Shown: positions 1 to 11,279 of the stretch, one piece after another | Layout: every line of letters begins with the position of its first letter | Numbering within the stretch: the first letter of the stretch is position 1 | Assembly (NCBI RefSeq): GCF_963924675.1 | Contig: NC_089235.1 | Coordinates: 60,136,220-60,200,219, forward strand | DNA from: Phocoena phocoena | Lineage: Eukaryota > Chordata > Mammalia > Artiodactyla > Phocoenidae | Direction of reading: 5' to 3' | DNA length: 64,000 bases | The notes under the pieces: generated by a model | The model's input: only the letters and a program-made list of their open reading frames with translations | What the model was told of the DNA's origin: nothing | The model's database searches: none | Translations under genes and position numbers: made by a program

Positions 1-370
1 CTGTGTCTTTTTTTCTTTAACTTTTTGGAGAATAATTGCTTTACAATGTTGTGTTAGTTTCTGCTGTATAACAAAGTGAATCAGCTATATGTATACCTAT
101 ATACCCATATCCCCTCCCTCTTGAGTCTCCCTCCCATCCTCCCTATTCCACCCCTCTAGGTGGTCACAAAGCAGCGAGCTGATATACCTGTGCTATGCAG
201 CTGCTACCCACTAGCTATCTATTTTACATTTGGTAGTGTATATATGTCCATGCCACTTCCTCACTTTGTCTCAGCTTACCCTTCCCCCTCCCCATGTCCT
301 CAAGTCCATTCTCTACATCTGCATCTTTATTCCTGTCCTGCCCCTAGGTTCATGAGAACCATTTTTTTTT

Positions 371-3300
371 TTAGATTCCAAATATATGTGTTAGCATACA
401 GTATTTGTTTTTCTGACTTACTTCACTCTGCATGACAGACTCTAGGTCCATCCACCTCACTACAAATAACTCAATTTCATTTCTTTTTATGGCTGAGTAA
501 TATTCCATTGTATACATGTGCCACACCTTCTTTATCCATTCATCTGTCGATGGACACTTAGGTTGCTTCCATGTCCTGGCTATTGTAAATAGCACTGCAG
601 TGAACATTGTGGTACATGACACTTTTTGAATTATGGTTTTCTCATGGTATATGCCCAGTAGTGGGATTGCTGGGTCATATGACAGTTCTATTTTTAGTTT
701 TTTAAAGAACCTCCATAGTGTTCTCCATAGTGCCTGTATCAATTTGCATTCCCATCAACAGTGCAAGAGGGTTCCCTTTTCTCCACACCCTCTCCAGCAA
801 TTATTGCTTGTAGATATTTTGATGATGGCCATTCTGACTGATGTGATGTGATACCTCATTGTAGTCTTGATTTGCATTTCTCTAATGATTAGTGATGTTG
901 AGCATCCTTTCATGTGTTTGTTGGCAATATGTATATCTTCTTTGGAGAAACGTCTATTTAGGTCTTCTGCCCATTTTTGGATTGGGTTGTTTGTTTTTTT
1001 GATATTGAGCTGTTTCTATATTTTGGAGATTAACCCTTTGTCAGTTGCTTCGTTTGCAAATATTTTCTCCCATACTGAGGGTTGTCTTTTCATCTTGTTT
1101 ATGGCTTCTTTTGCTGTGCAAAAGCTTTTAAGTTTCATTACGTCCCATTTGTTTATTTTTGTTTTTATTTCCATTTCTCTAGGAGGTAGGTCAAAAAGGA
1201 TCTTGCTGTGATTTATGTTATAGAGTGTTCTGCCTATGTTTTTCTCTAAGAGTTTTATAGTGTCTGGCCTTACATTAAGGTCTTTAACCCATTTTGAGTT
1301 TATTTTTGAGTATGGTGTTAGGGAGTGTTCTAATTTCATTCTTTTACATGTAGCTGTCCAGTTTTCCCAGCACCACTTATTGAAGAGACTGTCTTTTCTC
1401 GACTGTATATTCTTGCCTCCTTTATCAAAGATAAGGTGACCATATGTGCATGGGTTTATCCCTGGGCTTTCTATCCTGTTCCATTGATCTGTATTTCTGT
1501 TTGTGTGCTAGTACCACACTGTCTTGATTACTGTAGCTTTGTAGTATAGTATAGTGAAGTCAGGAAGCCTGATTCCTCCAGATCCATTTTTCTTTCTCAA
1601 GATTGCTTTGGCTATTCAGGGTCTTTTGTGTGTCCATAAAAATTGTAAATTTTTTTGTTCTAGTTCTGTGAAAAATGCCATTGGCAGCTTGATAGGGATT
1701 GCACCAAATCTGTAGATTGCTTTGGGTAGTATAGTCATTTTCACAATATTGATTCTTCCAATCCAAAAACATGGTATATCTCTCCATCTGTTTGTATTGT
1801 CTTTAATTTCTTTCATCAGTGTCTTATAGTTTTCTGCATACAGGTCTTTTGTCTCCTTAGGAAGGTTTATTCCTAGGTATTTTAATCTTTTTGTTGCAAT
1901 GGTAAATGGCAGTGTTTCCTTAATTTCTCTTTCAGATTTTTCATCATTAGTGTATAGGGATACAAGAGATTTCTGTGCATTAATTTTGTATCTTGCTACT
2001 TTACCAGATTCATTGATTAGCTCTAGTAGTTTTCTGGTAGCATCTTTAGGATTCTCTATGTATAGTATCATGTCATCTGTAAACAGTGACAATTTTACTT
2101 CTTCTTTTCGATTTGGATTCCTTTTATTTCTTTTACTTCTCTGATTGCAGTGGCTAAAACCTCCAAAACTATGTTGAATAATAGTGGTGAGAGTGGGCAA
2201 GCTTGTCTTGTTCCTGATCTTGGAGGAAATTGTTTCAGTTTTTCACCATTGAGAATGATGTTGGCTGTGGGTTTGTCATACACAGGCTTTATTATGTTGA
2301 GGTAGGTTCCCTCTCTGCCCACTTTCTGGAGAGTTTTTATCATAAACGGTTATTGAATTTTGTTGCACACTTTTTCTACATCTAGTGATATGATCATATG
2401 GTTTTTATCCATCAGTTTGTTAATATGGTGTATCACATTGATTGATTTGCATGTATTGAAGAATCCTTGCATTACTGGGCTTACTCCCACTTGATTGTGC
2501 TGTATGATCCTTTTAATGTGCTGTTGGATTCTGTTTGCTAGTATTTTGTTGAGGATTTTTGCATTTATGTTTATCAGTGATATTGGCCTGTAGTTTTCTT
2601 TCTTTGTGACATCTTTGATTTTGGTATCAGGGTGATGGTGGCCTTATAGAATGAGTTTGGGAGTGTTCCTCCCTCTGCTATATTTTGGAAGAGCTTGAGA
2701 AGGATAGGTGTTAGCTCTTCTCTAAATGTCTGATAGAATTTACCTGTGAGGCCATCTGGTCCTGGGGTTTTGTTTGTTGGAAGATTTTAATCACAGTTTC
2801 AATTTCAGTGCTTGTGTTTGGTCTGTTTGTATTTTCTATTTCTTTCTGGTTCAGTCTTGGAAGGCTGTACTTTTCTAAGAATGTGTCCATTTCTTACAGA
2901 TTGTCCATTTTATTGGCATATAGTTGCTTGTAGCAGTCTCTCATGATCCTTTATATTTCTTCAGTGTCAGTTGTTACTTCTTTTTCATTTCTAATTCTGT
3001 TGATTTGAGTCTTCTCCCTTTTTTTTCTTGATGACTCTAATGGTTTATCAATTTTATCTTCTCAAAGAACCAGCCTGTAGTTTTATTGATCTTTGCTACT
3101 GTTTCCTTCATTTCTTTTTCATTTATTTCTGATCTGATCTTTATGATTTCTTTCCTTCTGCTAACTTTGTGGGGGGTTTTTGTTCTTCTTTCTCTAACTG
3201 CTTCAGGTGTAAGGTTTTTTCTTGTTTGTTGAGGTAGGACTGTATTGCTATAAATTTCCCTCTTTGAACTGCTTTTGCTGCATTCCAAAGGTTTGGGTCA

Positions 3301-4141
3301 TCGGGTTTTCATTGTCCTTTGTTTCTAGGTGTTTTTTTTATTTCCTGTTTGACTTCTTCAGTGATCTCTTGATTATTTAGTAGTGTATTGCTTAGCCTCC
3401 ATGTGTTTGTATTTTTTACAGTTTCTTTCCTGTAATTGATATCTAGTCTCACAGCATTGTGGTTGGAAAAGACACTTGATATGATTTCAATTTTCTTAAA
3501 TTTACCAACACTTGATTTGTGACCCAAGATATGATCTATCCTGGAGAATGTTCCATGAATACTAGAGAAGAAAGTGTATTCTGCTGTTTTTGGATGGAAT
3601 GTCCTATAAATATCATTTATGTCTACATGGTCAAATGTGTCTTTTAAAGCTTGTGTTTCCTTATTTATTTTCATTTTGGATGATCATTCCATTGGTGAAA
3701 GTGGGGTGTTAAAGTCCCCTACTATGATTGTGTTACTGTTGATTTCCCCTTTTATGGCTCTTAGCATTTGCCTTATGTATTGAGGTGCTCCTATGTTGGG
3801 TGCGTAAATATTTGCAACTGTTACATCTTCATCTTGGATTGATCCCTTGATCACTATGTAGTGTCCTTTTTTGTCTCTTGTAACATTATTTTAGAGTCTA
3901 TTTTGTCTGATATGAGAATGGCTACATCAGCTTTCTTTTGAGTTCCATTTGCATTGAATATCTTTTTCCATCCCATCACTTTCAGTCTGTATGTGTCCCT
4001 AGGTCTGAAGTGGGTCTCTTGTAGACAGCATATATATGGGTCTTGTTTTTGTATCCATTCAGCCAGTCTATGTCTTTTGGGTGGAGCACTTAATCCACTT
4101 ACATTTAAGGTAATTATTGATATGTATGTTCCTATTACCAT
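371..4141 (-). pseudogene. L1 ORF2 remnant (endonuclease-reverse transcriptase)
   Basis: Remnant of the L1 protein that nicks target DNA and reverse transcribes the L1 RNA. The span is about 3.77 kb, close to the usual ~3.8 kb, so only small indels have occurred. The endonuclease part (3854-4141) keeps the TLN..GL and QETH motifs that hold the catalytic Asn and Glu. Further open pieces lie at 3309-3674 and 3037-3288, the reverse-transcriptase core at 2095-2343 (PLSPLLFN motif) and 1616-2200, and the C-terminal part at 1016-1339 and 371-742. The RT active site reads FTDD at 2072-2083 where L1 normally has FADD. The frame changes at least five times, so it is a pseudogene. Confidence 0.92.
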
Positions 4142-4196
4142 TTTAATTGTTTTGGGTTTGTTATTGTAGGTCTTTTCCTTCTCTTGTGTCTCCTGC

Positions 4197-5070
4197 CTAG
4201 AGAAGTTCCTTCAGCATTTGTTGTAAAGCTGGTTTGGTGGTGCTGAATTCTCTTAACTTTTGCTTGTCTGTAAAGGTTTTCATTTCTCTGTTGAATCTGA
4301 ATGAGATCCTTGGTGTGTAGAGTAATCTTGGTTGTAGGTTTTTCCCTTTCATCACTTTAAATATGTCCTTCCACTCCCTTCTGGCTTGCAGAGTTTCTGC
4401 TGAAAGATCAGCTGTTAACCTTATAGGGTTTCCCTTGTATGTTATTTATTGCTTTTCCCTTGCTGCTTATAATATTTTTTCTTTGTATTTGACAGTTTGA
4501 TTAATATGTGTCTTGGGGTGTTTCTCTTTGGATTTATCCTGTATGGGACTCTCTGCACTTCCTGGACTTGATTATTTCTTTTCCATGTCAGGGAAGTTTT
4601 CAAATATAACCTCTTCCAATATTTTCTCAGTCCCATTCTCTTTCTCTTCTTCTTCTGGAACCCCTATAATTCGAATGTTGGTGCATTTAATGTTGTCCCA
4701 GAGGTCTCTGAGACTGTCCTCAATTCTTTTTGTTCTTTTTTCTTTATTCTGCTCTGCGGCAGTTATTTCCACTATTTTATCTTCCTGAACTTATGTTCTT
4801 CTGCCTCAGTTATTCTTCTATTGATTCCTTCTACAGTATTTTTAATTCCATATACTGTGTTGTTCATCACTGTTTGCTCTTTAGTTCTTCTAAGTCCTTG
4901 TTAAACGTTTCTTGTATTTTCTCCATTCTATTTCCAAAATTTTGGATCATCTTTACTATCATTACTCTGAATTATTTTTCAGGTACACTACTTATTTCCT
5001 CTTCATTTGTTTGGTCTGGTAGGTTTTTACCTTGCTCCTTCATCTGCTGCATATTTGTCTGTCTTCTCAT
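4197..5070 (-). pseudogene. L1 ORF1 remnant (RNA-binding protein)
   Basis: Remnant of the L1 ORF1 protein, the trimeric RNA chaperone that coats L1 RNA. It starts at an ATG at 5070 and reaches a TAG at 4197-4199. Recognisable blocks include DSLRDLWDNIKCTNIRIIGV (4572-4772 frame) and VPYRINPKRNTPRHI (4442-4636 frame), in the RRM and C-terminal domains. The length of 874 nt is not a multiple of three and the two blocks sit in different frames. It is followed by a short spacer and ORF2, the normal L1 order. Confidence 0.88.
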
Positions 5071-5715
5071 TTTGTTTAACTTACTGTGTTTGGGGTCTCC
5101 TTTTCACAGGCTGCAAGTTCATAGTTCCCGTTATTTTTGGTGTCTGTCCCCAGTCGGTGAGGTTGGTTCAGTGGCTTGGGTAGGCTCTCTGGTGGAGGGA
5201 ACTGGTGCCTCTGCTCTGGTGGGTAGGGCTGGATCTTGTCCTTTTGGTGGGCAGGGCTACGTCCAGTGGTGTGTTTTGGAGTGTCTGTGAACTTAGTATG
5301 ACTCTAGGCAGCCTCTCTGCTAATGGGTGGGGTTGTGTTCCTGTCTTGCTAGTTGTTTGGCATGGGGCGTCCAGCACTGGAGCTTGCTGGCTGTTGGCTG
5401 GGGCTGGGTCTTAGTGCTGAGATGAAGATCTCGGGGAGAGCTCTCTCTGATTGATATTACATGGGGCTGGGAGGTTTCTGGTGATCCAATGTCCTGGACT
5501 GGGCCCTCCCACCTTGGAAGCTCAGGCTTGACACCCAGCCGGAGCACCAAGACCCTGCCAGACACACAGCTCAGAAGAAAAGGAAGGAATAAAGAAAAAA
5601 CAGACAGAGCTCTAGTACAAATGGTAAAAGCAAACCTAACCAGACCAAATCACACAAAGAAGCATACACATACACACTCAAGAAAAGAGAAAAAGGAAAA
5701 AAAAAAATCAAGTGA
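5071..5715 (-). promoter_or_regulatory. L1 5'UTR (internal promoter region)
   Basis: The roughly 640 bp between the ORF1 start and the right-hand duplication are the 5'UTR of the same L1. In L1 elements this part holds the internal RNA polymerase II promoter. It is GC-richer than its surroundings between 5150 and 5570 and ends in an A-rich stretch (5575-5710). No individual factor sites were identified. Presence of the 5'UTR shows that this copy was not 5'-truncated when it inserted. Confidence 0.7.
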
Positions 5716-5724
5716 CTGTGTCTT

Positions 5725-6600
5725 ACCCAATTGACTGTTGACTAAGAACAGACAGAGGCAGAATTATGCATGTCTCTGGATTTGGGTGGTTCCCCCTGCT
5801 ATTAATCACTTGTCAGTGGATTTGTCCCTGAGCCCAGAGCTGGCACTGTGTATAGTATAAGAAACTAAAAGGACTGGTTTCATTTATTTAATATTTTTAA
5901 AACTTTACATATCTCCTGGCACAGCTGTAACCCTTGCAGGATTGAAGGCAACCCTTGATATAATCCCTAGAGACTCCTTGGCTGTTAGCTGTGACAGGCT
6001 TCTCATTTCCTTCCATTACTGACTCTCCAAAAATACCTATCCTGGAACTCAGGGACAGCACATCAAAACAGGCACTAATATCTACACTTCCTGCTATAAC
6101 CATAAGCATGTATTATAGCAGCTGGATCCATTCTTTCCAAGTCTTCCCAGTAATCTGAACCAGGGGAGAAAGTTTGGCTTTGGAGCTGACAGTCAAAGTC
6201 CTCTGACCACTAGTCTATACCCTCAATTAATTTCTTGACACTTCTTGAATTTTAAGTTGTTAGAGTTTTTAATTAAATATTGAAGAATTTTTGTGGCATA
6301 GCATGACATAATTTACATTATCACGTTACATTATTTTTAAGCACTTTCCCTAGTATACAAAATCCTCTGAGACATGCCACCAATCAAAAGAACTAGGATT
6401 TTCCATAAATTAAATTTTAAGAAAAGATACTTGTAATTTTAGTTAGCATTTCTCCTTCTAAAAGATTCCAGAGAAAAATCTTTCCTTAGCATTTTTATTA
6501 ACATTTAACAGTTCAACATATTTGAGGAATTTCTTTCTTTATATAAACATGTACTAAGCTACTGAACACATTTTAATACACTATCTTATTTAATCTTTAT
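5725..6600. other. Intergenic, nothing recognised
   Basis: AT-rich DNA right of the L1. Only short open frames are present, none with gene-like features. It is the flank of the empty site for the full-length L1. Confidence 0.5.
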
Positions 6601-6604
6601 AAAA

Positions 6605-6770
6605 ATTCTGTAGCACAGTAGTTCCCCTTGAAGAGCTGAGAAAACTGAGACCCAGTTAGTATAACAATTTGTGTAAGGTCACAGACAGAGAAACTGACAA
6701 AGCTAGGAATCAAACTGACTTCAATTCAGAACTCTTTCTCAAACTCTAGCCCTTTGCTTCTTTCTATTAG
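6605..6770 (+). repeat. MIR SINE fragment
   Basis: Contains the MIR-type core: a run resembling 'gag...aaactgagacccag' followed by 'taaggtcacagacag' and 'ggaatcaaactga'. MIRs are old tRNA-derived SINEs shared by all mammals. The copy is diverged and without visible target duplications, as expected for its age. Confidence 0.7.
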
Positions 6771-6949
6771 ACTGATTAACACCTTTAAATGTCACTTCTA
6801 CGAGGCTTTTTGTTTGCTTGGTTGGTTAGATTTGCTCTATACTCAGACTTTTTCTTGAGTTTAAGAGAAGGACCAATGACTTCACAAATTTCCTTCCAGC
6901 CTTAAGATCCTATGCCATTAACACCCATCCTCCCTCCTTTCCTTACTTC

Positions 6950-7265
6950 CTTCCACTACATTTATTGAACACCTATTATGTGCTACATGCCAAGTATAAA
7001 AGTATGAAAATACACTGCACCCACCTTGGAGTACCTTAAATATAGTCTTTCAGTTCTATGGTTTTCTCTGGTATTTATCCATGTATCCACTCATTCATTA
7101 AATGAGCAAATATTTTTTGAACATCTATTCGTGTATTATTCTAAGCCCCAGAGATTCAGCAAATAATTCAAACTTTGTCCCTGAACTCATGGAGCTTATG
7201 CTCTAGAGCATAAGAGAAAATCTCTATTTTCTCTTTCCTCTCTACATGCTTATTCTATAAGCGTT
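6950..7265 (-). repeat. L2 LINE 3' end fragments
   Basis: Two stretches show the antisense L2 3' end: 'tttattgaacacctattatg' near 6960 and, from 7090, 'attcattaaatgagcaaata' followed by a segment ending 'tcatggagcttatgctctag'. L2 is an ancient CR1-like LINE. Family assignment is by motif recognition only. Confidence 0.6.
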
Positions 7266-7302
7266 TTGTTCAGTCATAAGAGATCTGTAGGCTCATGAGT
7301 TT

Positions 7303-7314
7303 AAGGTGTGTGTG

Positions 7315-7351
<37 letters not shown>

Positions 7352-7355
7352 GTTT
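7303..7355. repeat. (TG)n microsatellite
   Basis: A run of TG dinucleotides with a short TATATA interruption, directly next to the 3' end of the minus-strand CHR SINE at 7356-7547. The repeat TAAGGTG occurs at 7302-7308 and again at 7549-7555, so the microsatellite lies inside the insertion, where the SINE A-tail would be expected. Confidence 0.85.
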
Positions 7356-7547
7356 GCAGTACGTGGGTCTCTCACTGTTGTGGCCTCTCCCGTTGCAGAG
7401 CACAGGCTCCGGACGCGCAGGCTCAGCGGCCATGGCTCACGGGCCCAGCCACTCCGCGGCATGTGGGATCTTCCCGGACAGGGGCACGAACCCCTGTTGC
7501 CTGCATCGGCAGGCGGACTCTCAACCACTGCGCCACCAGGGAAGCCC
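7356..7547 (-). mobile_element. CHR SINE, short form
   Basis: Minus-strand copy of the ~200 bp tRNA-derived SINE. The tRNA-like head lies at the right end, with the B-box complement near 7490 and the characteristic 'accagggaagccc' end at 7547. The A-tail is replaced by the (TG)n tract on its left. Flanking repeat TAAGGTG (7302-7308 and 7549-7555) supports the boundaries. Two base changes distinguish the copy in the B-box region (CCCCTG in place of CCCGTG). Confidence 0.92.
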
Positions 7548-7559
7548 TAAGGTGCATAT

Positions 7560-8690
7560 TTTTAAGTGGGAATTGAGTTTATGAGATGTTCTGTCAGCCA
7601 CTCATTACCACTTATTTGATAGTAGCTATAGAAAACATGTTACCTAAAGATATTTTCACTTGTTTTATTTCTTTTCATCTTCGTTTATTTTTATTTAACC
7701 TTTTATATGTGCAGTTCACACCTCCTCAACCTGTCTGTAAGGTCCTTGAGTCACTCCATGGTGACTCTACATACAGGCTATAAAAATATTCATGGAATAA
7801 ATTCCCAGTCCATTTCTTTGTGCGTTGTTGTTGCTATGTGTCTATAAACATGAAATAGCAACCCTAAAGCCTTGTTATGACAGCTTAGCCATGTTAGTCT
7901 AGTAACCGTGAATAATACAGACATCCCAAGCGAGTTCTCCACCCTAGGCAGCAGATACTACCAGTGACTACAACTTCTTGATTAATACATCAAGTGCGCC
8001 ACCAGAAATCATACAACTCTCCAAAGTGGATTTTAGACTTTTCTTCCTTCTCAGTAAAAGCACTGTAGAGCTACATATAGAGAAGGGGCAGTAGAACAAA
8101 AGTTGCCACACTTGTATTCACCTGTGCCTTGGTTTCCTTATTTTGGATACGTTCTTAATAGTAAAAGATGCTCTACCTGCATCTCTTGGGATCATTTTAA
8201 CTATCCAATGAGGTAACATGTTAAAGTGCTTCAAAAACAATAAACAGTATTTATATTGAGAACAAAGTTTAAATCATATATGATGCTACAGACAAAAATT
8301 AATTTTTATTCCTTTATTTTTCGTTTTGGGCCTTCAACTAACCAGGTTTGTGATCCATCCTCTCACCTCTGATAACTGTATTACGTCCAGATATTTGTGC
8401 TTCATAACAGTTTAATTATCAATTATCTGCAGATACTAGTAATGTTTAATCACTGGGTATCAAGACTTTCCCAAGTAGGGGAAATATGGTAGAACAGAGA
8501 ATAGGTGACACTATCCTTCTTGCAACATAGAGAGAGGTGTCTGATTCACCTAATTACTCCTAAGGCCAACCTTGTTAGGAGATCAAACTTTGGAATGCTG
8601 CAGGACATTCATTCAATTTATTGATGTTTGAAAGGGAATACACAAAACAGTTCATGGGTTTTGTTTTGTTTGTCTTTTTTTTTTTTTTTG
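7560..8690. other. Intergenic, nothing recognised
   Basis: AT-rich non-coding DNA without a recognisable gene or young repeat. A poly-T tract of about 15 bases lies at 8676-8690 just before a MIR fragment. Confidence 0.45.
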
Positions 8691-8694
8691 CACT

Positions 8695-8885
8695 GTGATA
8701 CCTATGCTAGATATTGATACAATTCTAAACATCTTACGTGGATGAATTAAATCTTCACTACAATCCTGGGAAAGAGACATCTTCAGTTTATAGATGAGAA
8801 AACTGATGCCCAGGGAAGCCAGGTGCACTGTCCAGTGGCACTCTACCAGCAAGAATAGGGAACCTAGGCAGTCTGACCTCTAAGC
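8695..8885 (+). repeat. MIR SINE fragment
   Basis: Diverged MIR: 'catcttacgtggatgaatta', then 'atagatgagaaaactgatgc', and a 3' part with 'gcagtctgacctctaagcc'. These match the order of the MIR core and tail. No target duplications seen. Confidence 0.65.
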
Positions 8886-9039
8886 CTACCCAGTTAGCTA
8901 CCATGCCATACTGAGAACCACTGCCATGGTGGCTATAGAGGTGATTCAAAAGCTCTGAACTCCCCATGAGGAAACCAAGATCCCTTACTGTGTAGACTAA
9001 AGGGAACCTGACCAGTCACATTTGGTTTCAATTTTTTTC

Positions 9040-9330
9040 TTCCAGCTCCACCACTTCAAGCCTCTTATGTCCTCTCGTGCCTTCCTTTTGTGTGCACTGT
9101 GTACCTTCTGCAATTATACTCTCACCTTCACCTAAAGCTTATTCATTTTTCAGGAGTTACTTTAAGGCTCACTTCCTATAGACAAATGTAGATGCTTCCC
9201 ATCACAACCCTACAGGTACATTTCTCTTCACATACTGTAATCACCCCTCTTTCTGTCTGTCCATCAGTCCTTAAAGTTGGGATGAGCCTTTTCATCTCCA
9301 TTTCACCAGTGTCTAGCATGCTGTCTGGCA
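9040..9330 (+). repeat. L2 LINE 3' end fragment
   Basis: Sense-strand L2-like 3' region: a pyrimidine-rich stretch with 'caggagttactttaaggctc', then 'ccatttcaccagtgtctagc' and 'gctgtctggcacatg'. Assigned by resemblance to the L2 3' end only. Confidence 0.5.
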
Positions 9331-9334
9331 CATG

Positions 9335-10715
9335 TGGAAAGACTCATATGAGCCCATCAACTCTGAGTGGAGATAGAAGAAACAGATTTTCTATTAATGA
9401 AAACTACATCCAGAATCAGATTCACTGACAAATTTATTTCCACAAATTGAAGCAGAATTCTGAAAAAAAAAGAATTCTGGAAAGCATTAAACTTTTTTTT
9501 TTTCTTTTGTGGTTTTCCAAATCAGAAAACTATCTGGGAGGCATATTAAATGATTTTAAAGTTAAGAAATGAGAAACATTACTCGTTTCTTGTAATCAAC
9601 ACTCTGCCATGTGCAACCACAAGAAGCTTTAGGGGTGTGTGTTTCCTGCTTTCCCCGTTCTGCCTCTCCCACTCACAAAGGGTGTCTTTTCCAGCCCAGG
9701 TACTAGAACATTTGTGATGCAGAATCTGGGGTTTGGCTGAAGAGGGGCAGGCCCAGAAAGAGAAGGCAGGAGGAAGGATTAAGCCAAAGCAACTACACTG
9801 ATTTGCACAATAAAGAGCAAGGCTAAAGGGAGAAGGCCACAAAGAGGAAAATAAGTCGCCTGGACTGGGACAGAGAATATGGAGAGCTGCCCTGTGAAGC
9901 AACAGCTGTGGGATGAAGGAATTGGAAGCTACGCGAAAGAAGATATGACATGGATATTCTTTCATTTTTATGAGACGTATGAGTAAAAACATTTTTTTTT
10001 TCTTATTTGTGATTACTCAGCTGGAGTTCTCAACTCTGACTCCTGGAAGAAACAGCCGCTTAGGTCTCCAGGATGTTTAGCATTCTGAACATCATTTAAT
10101 TCCAGAATTTTGGCTATGACTGCATGGGTGCTTTGCAAAAATGCTCAAAAGACAAATTAAAAAGTTTCCGCTTTTAATTTCACTTAAGGTCAATGTCTAG
10201 GAGTGAGATAAATTCACATTTTTTCAACTTAATTCAGTAATGTCTTAGTATTCCTTGTAGAGGGCACTCCAGGAAGTTGACTCTGTTCTACTCTTTAACC
10301 TAGCTTTGCCTACGGCTAGAGACATTATGGATCGAGAGAGATGTGTGCCATTCACTATGGGGCAGTATATTCAAAATTTTCCATATCCTGTATCCCTTTG
10401 AGAATCCAATAGAAAGCACGAACATTCCTCAGAAAAAATAAATGCAATACAAATAAAATTTTGCTTATACTTTAAATAGACTCAGGAATATTCTGAAGTC
10501 TTTCCATGGACCTTCCAGGTATCTGTCCATGGACCCAAGTTACCATGGGTCACTATGTGAACCCAAATGGGGACAGTTATAACCTGCTGCCCCAGATGAG
10601 TTCATTTGCCCACGAAGTTTAACCATGTTAGGACATTTCATCTTACTTCCTGTCTCAAATAAGCAACAACTAGAACCCAATAAACTCTGGGAAAATCTGG
10701 ACATTTGCTTAACCT
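9335..10715. other. Intergenic, no supported gene
   Basis: Mostly AT-rich DNA. A 137-codon open frame on the minus strand at 9579-9992 has no recognisable domain, repeats or splice signals and is probably chance. Confidence 0.45.
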
Positions 10716-10769
10716 TAGTGTGATTCTGCTATCTAGAAATCCTAGTGTGATTCTGCTATCTAGAAATCC
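10716..10769. repeat. 27-bp tandem duplication
   Basis: Two adjacent identical 27-bp units, 10716-10742 and 10743-10769, each starting TAGTGTGATTCTGC. No divergence between copies, so either a recent duplication or a replication/assembly artefact. Confidence 0.9.
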
Positions 10770-10944
10770 TAAACTTGACTAGAGACCACCAAATCACTCG
10801 GTGATTTAACAAAGACTAATGTTGGTCTCGATCATTTCCAAAACTAGTGAAAGTCACTGTCCTGCCCTGGACATTGTTTAATAATTGATATACAGTTCTG
10901 AGTTGTAGGTCTGTGAGAAACAGGTGAGGTCTATAGGTAAGACG

Positions 10945-11185
10945 CGTCACCCGTGAAGGAAGAGGTGATCTGAGGAGGTCAGAGATAACAGGCTTCTTCA
11001 AATTTCCTGGACAAAAGCCCTCAAGGGTACTCATGCTACTATACCAGGTACCATCTGTAATTGATGAGCGGTTTTCAAAACCATCCCCAGCTGAAGCATT
11101 TTGCAGTAATCCACTCTGGCAATACTTGCTTGCTGCCAATAAGTCCCATAATTCAGACGGTCCACCCGAGTCGTCCCTCAAGGAG
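10945..11185 (+). other. Weak exon candidate
   Basis: A plus-strand frame is open from after a TAG near 10936 to a TAA near 11190, and the sequence just before that stop reads AAGGAGG|GTAAGTAAAGG, a strong 5' splice donor. The frame would encode a sensible-looking peptide including SNPLWQYLLAANKSHNSDG. Against it: the possible acceptor (CTATAG) lacks a good pyrimidine tract, the opposite strand is open for 138 codons over the same place (10816-11232), and no neighbouring exon was found. I do not recognise the peptide. It may be chance. Confidence 0.2.
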
Positions 11186-11279
11186 GGTAAGTAAAGGCTT
11201 CTTCTCCCTCTCCACCCTTCCCTCTCAATCATCTCTCTCTCTCAGGAACAGGCCAGCACTACTGAAGGCCAGTTAAATT

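Larger units (their letters stand above)
10..5715 (-). mobile_element. Near full-length L1 LINE (non-functional)
   Basis: A LINE-1 element read on the minus strand, with all parts in order: 5'UTR (about 5071-5715), ORF1 remnant (4197-5070), ORF2 remnant (371-4141) and 3'UTR ending in a poly-T stretch near position 10. The repeat CTGTGTCTT occurs at 1-9 and again at 5716-5724, which fits a target-site duplication and marks both ends; it could extend left of the window. Size is about 5.7 kb. The ORFs are split over several frames by indels and stops, so the copy cannot move by itself. The 3'UTR closely resembles the L1 tails at 12.4 and 48.9 kb, so it belongs to the same recent lineage. Confidence 0.93.

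Noticed and set aside
7295..7584. Several overlapping frames rich in C, V, R and P
   Set aside because: Translations of the TG microsatellite and a CHR SINE; the same peptides recur at every copy of the SINE.
9579..9992. 137-codon open frame on the minus strand
   Set aside because: No recognisable motif and hydrophobic/low-information composition; expected by chance in 64 kb.
10816..11232. 138-codon open frame on the minus strand
   Set aside because: No domain, no splice context for a complete gene, and the opposite strand has its own open frame with a donor site. Treated as chance; the plus-strand candidate is reported as weak.
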